Positions 21,899-25,412 of a DNA stretch of 25,412 bases are shown one piece after another. A program made the translations under genes and the position numbers. The notes under the pieces are model-generated. The model ran no database searches. It had not been told where the DNA came from and worked only from the letters and a program-made list of their open reading frames with translations. Each line of letters starts with the position of its first letter. Position 1 is the first letter of the stretch. Origin of the DNA: a virus; IMG/VR virus record IMGVR_UViG_3300022752_000358, positions 1 through 25,412 of that record; one strand, 5' to 3'.

Positions 21899-23606
21899 CT
21901 TTAAAAAGATTAGATTCAAGAACTTCGGCTCATTTGGAAACACCTTTTCTGAGATTGATTTCCAGAAGAGCCAAACAACTCTCGTCAGCGGATCAAACGG
22001 AAACGGTAAGTCGTTTGCGTTTCTTGATGCAATTACATTTGCCCTCTTTGGCAATCCTTTTAGAAACATCAATATACCGCAACTTGTAAATAGCGTAAAT
22101 AAAGGTAAGTGCCTAGTTGAACTAGAGTTTGAGATCAACAAGACTGAATATATGATTCGTCGTGGCCTTGCCCCAAAGGTCTTTGAGATCTATAAGAATG
22201 GGGAGATGATAGAACAAGCAGCTAAGACTAAAGATTACCAAGACATGCTTGAGAATCAGATCCTCAAGATGAATAGAAAGACTTTCATGCAAGTCATTAT
22301 TCTTGGTAAGTCTTCGTTCGTTCCTTTTATGGAATTACCCCCGGCTGATCGCCGCCAGGTCATTGAAACAATCCTAGATATTGATGTCTTCTCGTCAATG
22401 AACTTGATACTAAAAGGCAAGCTTTCACAGATAAGGGAGAGCATTAAGATTAATAAGCTTGACCAAAGAGTTATAGACGAAAAGATAAAACTTTATGAAA
22501 CTAATCTCAAAAATTTACAATCCAACATGGAGAAGAGCCTTGAAATGTTGGAAAATAAAATTAAAGAGGCGACTGAAGAGATTGATGGATCTAAACGAAA
22601 AATTAAGATTTTAAACAAAGAAATCCTTCAGGAAGGTAAGAAGCTAGAACAATATAAGATTACAGACGAAGATTTGGCTCTTTTGAGAGAGAAGAAGGCC
22701 GATCTTACGGTTAATATCAATACCATAAATGAAGAACTGGAATTCTTTAATAATAATGAGACTTGCCCAACTTGTAAGCAAGCCATTGAAGAATCCCATA
22801 AATGTTCTATTGTTTCAACCAAGAAGAATAGACTAGCCAAACTAGGAACCAATGCAGAAGAGATTATTAATTCAATAGCTTGGCATAACGATATTCTAAC
22901 CAAGAGCAAAGAAGTCCAAGAACGAATCAAAGAGCTTGTTAGAGAGGTCAAGTCACTTGAACGAGAAGTAGCTAGTCTAGAAAAGGTAAAGGCAGGCTAT
23001 GAATCTGATAAGTGTTCTGTAAACGAAGAGCAGATAGCTTCTACAAAAGAACAGTTAGAATCTGTTAAAATTGAGAAGAAAGTAAAAGAAACTGCTTTGA
23101 TCTCTCTTGAAAAGCAACAAAATGATCACGAACTTGTAGTGGATCTCTTGAAAGATAGTGGAATCAAGGGAAAGATTATAAATCACTATCTTCCGATTAT
23201 AAATAAGTTAGTGAATAAGAATCTCAGTAACATGGGATTCTTCGTGAAGTTCAATCTTGACGGTGAATTTAATGAAAAGATTGAAAGCAGGCATCGTGAC
23301 GAATTTTCATATTTGAGTTTCAGTGAAGGAGAAAAGATGAGAATCGACATTTCTCTGCTCCTAGCATGGCGAGAAGTTGCAAGAATGAAGAACAGTCTTC
23401 ACTGCAACCTACTCATCCTTGACGAAGTATTTGATTCTTCGCTGGATTCTATCGGAACCGATGAACTTATGAAGTTGCTCAACGGCCTGAAGAAGGGTTG
23501 TAATGTCTTTGTAATCAGCCACAAGACAGATCAACTACATGATAAGTTCAAGAATACGGTTACTCTAGAAAAGAAAAACAATTTTAGCAAACTGGTACAA
23601 AACTAA
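21891..23606 (+). CDS. 46: Recombination endonuclease subunit gp46 (Rad50/SbcC-like)
   Basis: This is the ATPase half of the complex with gp47. It has 571 residues against 560 in T4. The N-terminal ATPase lobe has Walker A GSNGNGKS (34-41) with K40 and a Q-loop near 134. The coiled-coil arms span about 180-420 and are rich in Glu, Lys and Leu. The zinc hook CPTCKQ has C292 and C295 at the apex. The C-terminal lobe has signature LSFSEGEK (475-482), Walker B LLILDEVFD (507-515) with D511 and E512, and the switch His in ISHKTD. The ATG lies inside gp47 with no Shine-Dalgarno sequence, which points to coupled translation. Its stop overlaps the next ATG (TAATG). Confidence 0.97.
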   Translation: MINFKKIRFKNFGSFGNTFSEIDFQKSQTTLVSGSNGNGKSFAFLDAITFALFGNPFRNINIPQLVNSVNKGKCLVELEFEINKTEYMIRRGLAPKVFEIYKNGEMIEQAAKTKDYQDMLENQILKMNRKTFMQVIILGKSSFVPFMELPPADRRQVIETILDIDVFSSMNLILKGKLSQIRESIKINKLDQRVIDEKIKLYETNLKNLQSNMEKSLEMLENKIKEATEEIDGSKRKIKILNKEILQEGKKLEQYKITDEDLALLREKKADLTVNINTINEELEFFNNNETCPTCKQAIEESHKCSIVSTKKNRLAKLGTNAEEIINSIAWHNDILTKSKEVQERIKELVREVKSLEREVASLEKVKAGYESDKCSVNEEQIASTKEQLESVKIEKKVKETALISLEKQQNDHELVVDLLKDSGIKGKIINHYLPIINKLVNKNLSNMGFFVKFNLDGEFNEKIESRHRDEFSYLSFSEGEKMRIDISLLLAWREVARMKNSLHCNLLILDEVFDSSLDSIGTDELMKLLNGLKKGCNVFVISHKTDQLHDKFKNTVTLEKKNNFSKLVQN

Positions 23607-23911
23607 TGAGTTTGAATTTTATTGGAAAATTTAAAATTTCAAACCCAGACGGTACACTCAAGGTATACGGCGAAGGGGATATTGTCGAGCGAGAAGGTAA
23701 GTATTATTACGCTTCTGCTGAAATAAGCGGCTTCTCCCCGGAGCATGGCGAAACAAGGGGTTGGAAACTCTTGAACTCTGCTGGAGTTTATACAGGAGAA
23801 TCTGCCCCTTACGAACCAGTTGTTGGTCAAAGATGGCTCAATACAACGAATGGTATGTTGTATGAGTATATCTACGACGGCAACTCGTATTCTTGGGTAG
23901 GTATCTTATGA
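23606..23911 (+). CDS. Small protein with virion-appendage-like C-terminus
   Basis: This encodes 101 residues of unknown function. Residues 1-50 are beta-rich (FIGKFKISNPDG, VYGEGDIVEREGKYYYAS). The C-terminal third, SAPYEPVVGQRWLNTTNGML followed by YEYIYDGNSYSWVGIL, resembles the short repeat-like module found in phage fibres and other appendages, where a G-x-R/L-W-x-x-T-x-x-G-x-x-Y pattern is followed by an aromatic strand. It is unusual to find this between gp46 and gp45. It starts in overlap with gp46 and ends in overlap with the next ORF (ATGA), so it belongs to the same transcript. It could be an unrelated small beta protein. Confidence 0.55.
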   Translation: MSLNFIGKFKISNPDGTLKVYGEGDIVEREGKYYYASAEISGFSPEHGETRGWKLLNSAGVYTGESAPYEPVVGQRWLNTTNGMLYEYIYDGNSYSWVGIL

Positions 23912-24069
23912 AAAAACATCCACTTTGGAAAATCATTCGGGCCAGAAAACTCGCAAGATTCTTTAGAAAGAAAAAACTTCGTGATTTGCGTCACACCACG
24001 AAGAAATTAATGCATGATTTGCGTGACGGGAGCCTTGACTTTTACGACTATTTGCAGGACAATACCTGA
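23908..24069 (+). CDS. Small basic protein, 53 residues, unknown
   Basis: The ATG overlaps the previous stop (ATGA) and reads 53 codons to TGA at 24067-24069. The protein is very basic in its first 35 residues (WKIIRARKLARFFRKKKLRD) and ends acidic (DGSLDFYDYLQD). It is predicted to be helical, with two similar short segments, LRDLRH and MHDLRD. T4 has short genes (45.2, rpbA) in the same interval between gp46 and gp45, but I see no clear match. Tight coupling to both neighbours supports a real gene. Nucleic-acid or polymerase binding is a guess from charge and position. Confidence 0.55.
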   Translation: MKKHPLWKIIRARKLARFFRKKKLRDLRHTTKKLMHDLRDGSLDFYDYLQDNT

Positions 24070-24090
24070 TCGAAAGGCGAATTTTATATT

Positions 24091-24801
24091 ATGAAAACTA
24101 CATCCAAACTAACTCTCAGCAAGCCCACTCTTCAGATCCTGAAGAACTTCTCAACGATCAATAGCAATCTGTTGATCCGTCCCGGAAATAAGCTTGCTAC
24201 AATGTCTTCTTATAAGAATATCGTGGCCGAAGCCACGGTAGAGGAGACATTTGATCAGGAATTCGGTATCTGGGATCTATCCCAGTTCCTAGGTATTCTA
24301 TCGCTATTTGAAAACCCGGAACTGGAGTTCCACGATAAGTACCTTGAAATTTCGAACGATACCGGATCTTCGGTCAAGTACTTCTACTGTGAGCCAAAGC
24401 TGATCACCAGCAACCCACCAAAGGCCCTTACGATGCCTTCCGTAGTCCTGGAGTTCAGTCTCTCGGACAAGAAGCTGAACGAGCTTCAGAAGGCTTCTGG
24501 AGTCCTTCAGGTCGCTGATATGTCGATCTATGCTGAGGACGGGGAAGTGTTTGCCAAGGTCTGTGATGTCAAGGACAGTACCACAAATACCTACTCAATC
24601 AGCCTTGGAAGCACCGAAGACTGCCTAGACTCGGACTTTGATGATAATTTTGAGTTCCGTCTAAAGATGGAAAACCTTAAGATGATCCCCGGCTCTTACG
24701 ATGTCCAAATCGGAAGCAAGGTCATCAGCAAGTTTACTTCAAAGAATCTAAATCTTACTTATTGGATCGCTCTGGAATCTAGCAGCAATAGCGGGAGCTA
24801 A
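24091..24801 (+). CDS. 45: Sliding clamp gp45
   Basis: gp45 is the trimeric DNA polymerase processivity ring, and in T4 also the tracking coactivator that switches on late promoters together with gp55 and gp33. It has 236 residues against 228 in T4. Aligned segments are LQILKNFSTINSNLLIRPGN (T4 has LLKNFATINSGIMLKSG), FGIWDLSQFLGILSLFENPE (T4 has VAIYDLNGFLGILSL), YSISLG, LKMENLKMIPGSYDVQI, and LTYWIALESSS at the end. Possible ribosome site AAAGGCG lies about 12 bases before the ATG. Base composition is richer in G/C than the upstream late genes, like gp44. Confidence 0.95.
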   Translation: MKTTSKLTLSKPTLQILKNFSTINSNLLIRPGNKLATMSSYKNIVAEATVEETFDQEFGIWDLSQFLGILSLFENPELEFHDKYLEISNDTGSSVKYFYCEPKLITSNPPKALTMPSVVLEFSLSDKKLNELQKASGVLQVADMSIYAEDGEVFAKVCDVKDSTTNTYSISLGSTEDCLDSDFDDNFEFRLKMENLKMIPGSYDVQIGSKVISKFTSKNLNLTYWIALESSSNSGS

Positions 24802-24803
24802 TC

Positions 24804-25412
24804 ATGACAACTGACCAGTACCTGTGGGTCGAGAAGTATCGACCCCAGACGCTATCCGATTGTGTTCTTCCAAAGGAACTAAAAGCTACCTTTAGCGAAA
24901 TGATTAAGGGTGGTGAGTTGCAGAACATGATGTTTGTTGGTAAGCCTGGGTGCGGTAAGACTACCGTTGCCAAGGCTCTCTGCAATGATCTAGGCTGCGA
25001 TTATATTCTTATCAACTGCTCAGAAGATGGAAATATCGATACTCTGCGAACAAAGATTCGTGGCTTTGCTAGCACTGTATCGTTAACCAATGCCAAGAAG
25101 GTAGTGATTCTGGACGAGTTCGATTACTCCAATGCCCAGAGCATTCAGCCTGCTTTGCGCGGGGCCATTGAGGAATTTGCAGCCAACTGTCGATTCATCA
25201 TGACCTGTAACTGGAAGTATAGAATCATTGAACCTCTTCACTCTCGCTGCACAGAGATCAACTTCAATATTCAATCGGGAGAAACCTCCACGCTTGGTCT
25301 TGAAATGTATAAGCGAGCTTGCAAAATTCTAACTGCTGAAAATATTGAATACAATAACGATGCAGTTAGACAACTTGTAATCAAGCATTTCCCGGACTTC
25401 AGGCGAATCATC
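24804..25412 (+). CDS. 44: Clamp loader large subunit gp44, 3' partial
   Basis: This is an AAA+ ATPase that, with gp62, opens gp45 and loads it on primed DNA. The window ends after 203 codons of a protein that is about 319 residues in T4. Visible motifs are YLWVEKYRPQTLSDCVLP (box II), Walker A GKPGCGKTT (46-54) with K52, Walker B VVILDEFD (100-107) with D104 and E105, sensor 1 in FIMTCNWKYRI with N126, and the SRC motif HSRC (136-139) that supplies the arginine finger. The ATG follows the gp45 stop by two bases, with GGGAG (24793-24797) as ribosome site. No stop or frameshift occurs before the edge. Confidence 0.96.
   Translation, partial: MTTDQYLWVEKYRPQTLSDCVLPKELKATFSEMIKGGELQNMMFVGKPGCGKTTVAKALCNDLGCDYILINCSEDGNIDTLRTKIRGFASTVSLTNAKKVVILDEFDYSNAQSIQPALRGAIEEFAANCRFIMTCNWKYRIIEPLHSRCTEINFNIQSGETSTLGLEMYKRACKILTAENIEYNNDAVRQLVIKHFPDFRRII

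Noticed and set aside
21818-22141. Minus-strand open frame of 107 codons across the gp47/gp46 junction
   Set aside because: It is opposite two well-supported conserved genes, has no promoter or ribosome site, and its translation resembles no family.
23198-23205. Perfect TATAAATA late box inside gp46
   Set aside because: It is deep inside a coding region with no gene start within several hundred bases. About two perfect octamers are expected by chance in DNA this AT-rich.
1-25412. tRNA genes, CRISPR array, insertion sequence, intron or homing endonuclease
   Set aside because: No cloverleaf-like sequence, spaced direct repeats, terminal inverted repeats or interrupted core gene was seen. gp17, gp23, gp46 and the others are continuous.

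Overview
This window is one continuous piece of a lytic, T4-type contractile-tailed phage genome (T4 superfamily, Caudoviricetes). The call rests on a long run of recognisable T4 core genes: neck gp13 and gp14, tail terminator gp15, terminase gp16 and gp17, sheath gp18, tube gp19, portal gp20, a gp67-like core protein, protease gp21, scaffold gp22, major capsid gp23, then uvsY, uvsW, late sigma factor gp55, gp47, gp46, clamp gp45 and clamp loader gp44. Every gene is on the + strand. Late virion genes and replication genes are therefore co-directional, as in cyanophage-like and other non-enterobacterial T4 relatives and unlike T4 itself. The host cannot be read from the sequence. Most of the window is AT-rich, but gp23 is markedly GC-rich.

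Region 1 (1-2134): the 3' end of a long beta-rich structural gene, a probable baseplate or fibre protein, and a cysteine-rich protein of unknown role. Region 2 (2157-11241): neck, tail terminator, terminase and tail genes. Three things are unusual here. The gp15 homologue carries three extra tandem domains of about 120 residues. The sheath gene is followed by a divergent second sheath gene. The tube gene is likewise followed by a second tube gene. Region 3 (11256-16911): the head module from portal to capsid, with an extra 220-residue gene between gp21 and gp22 that has an N-terminal gp21-type cleavage site. A strong intrinsic terminator follows gp23. Region 4 (16982-20150): a tail-tube-like protein, the recombination pair UvsY and UvsW, and a probable Sm-like protein. 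Region 5 (20151-25412): a short intergenic region with a hairpin and a sigma70-like promoter, then gp55, gp47, gp46, two small genes, gp45 and the 5' two-thirds of gp44, cut by the window end.

The genes form a coherent programme. gp46/gp47 with UvsY/UvsW support recombination-dependent replication, and gp45/gp44 provide clamp and clamp loading. In T4, gp55 directs RNA polymerase to late promoters with gp45 as DNA-tracking coactivator. Perfect T4-type late boxes (TATAAATA) lie just upstream of gp22 and gp23, and one-mismatch forms lie upstream of gp13, the gp67-like gene and the Sm-like gene. Several genes that open transcription units (gp13, uvsY, gp55) have a -10-like element right against the ATG and no Shine-Dalgarno sequence, which suggests leaderless or nearly leaderless mRNAs. 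No tRNA, CRISPR array, insertion sequence, intron or minus-strand gene was found. Apart from the window edges all genes look intact.
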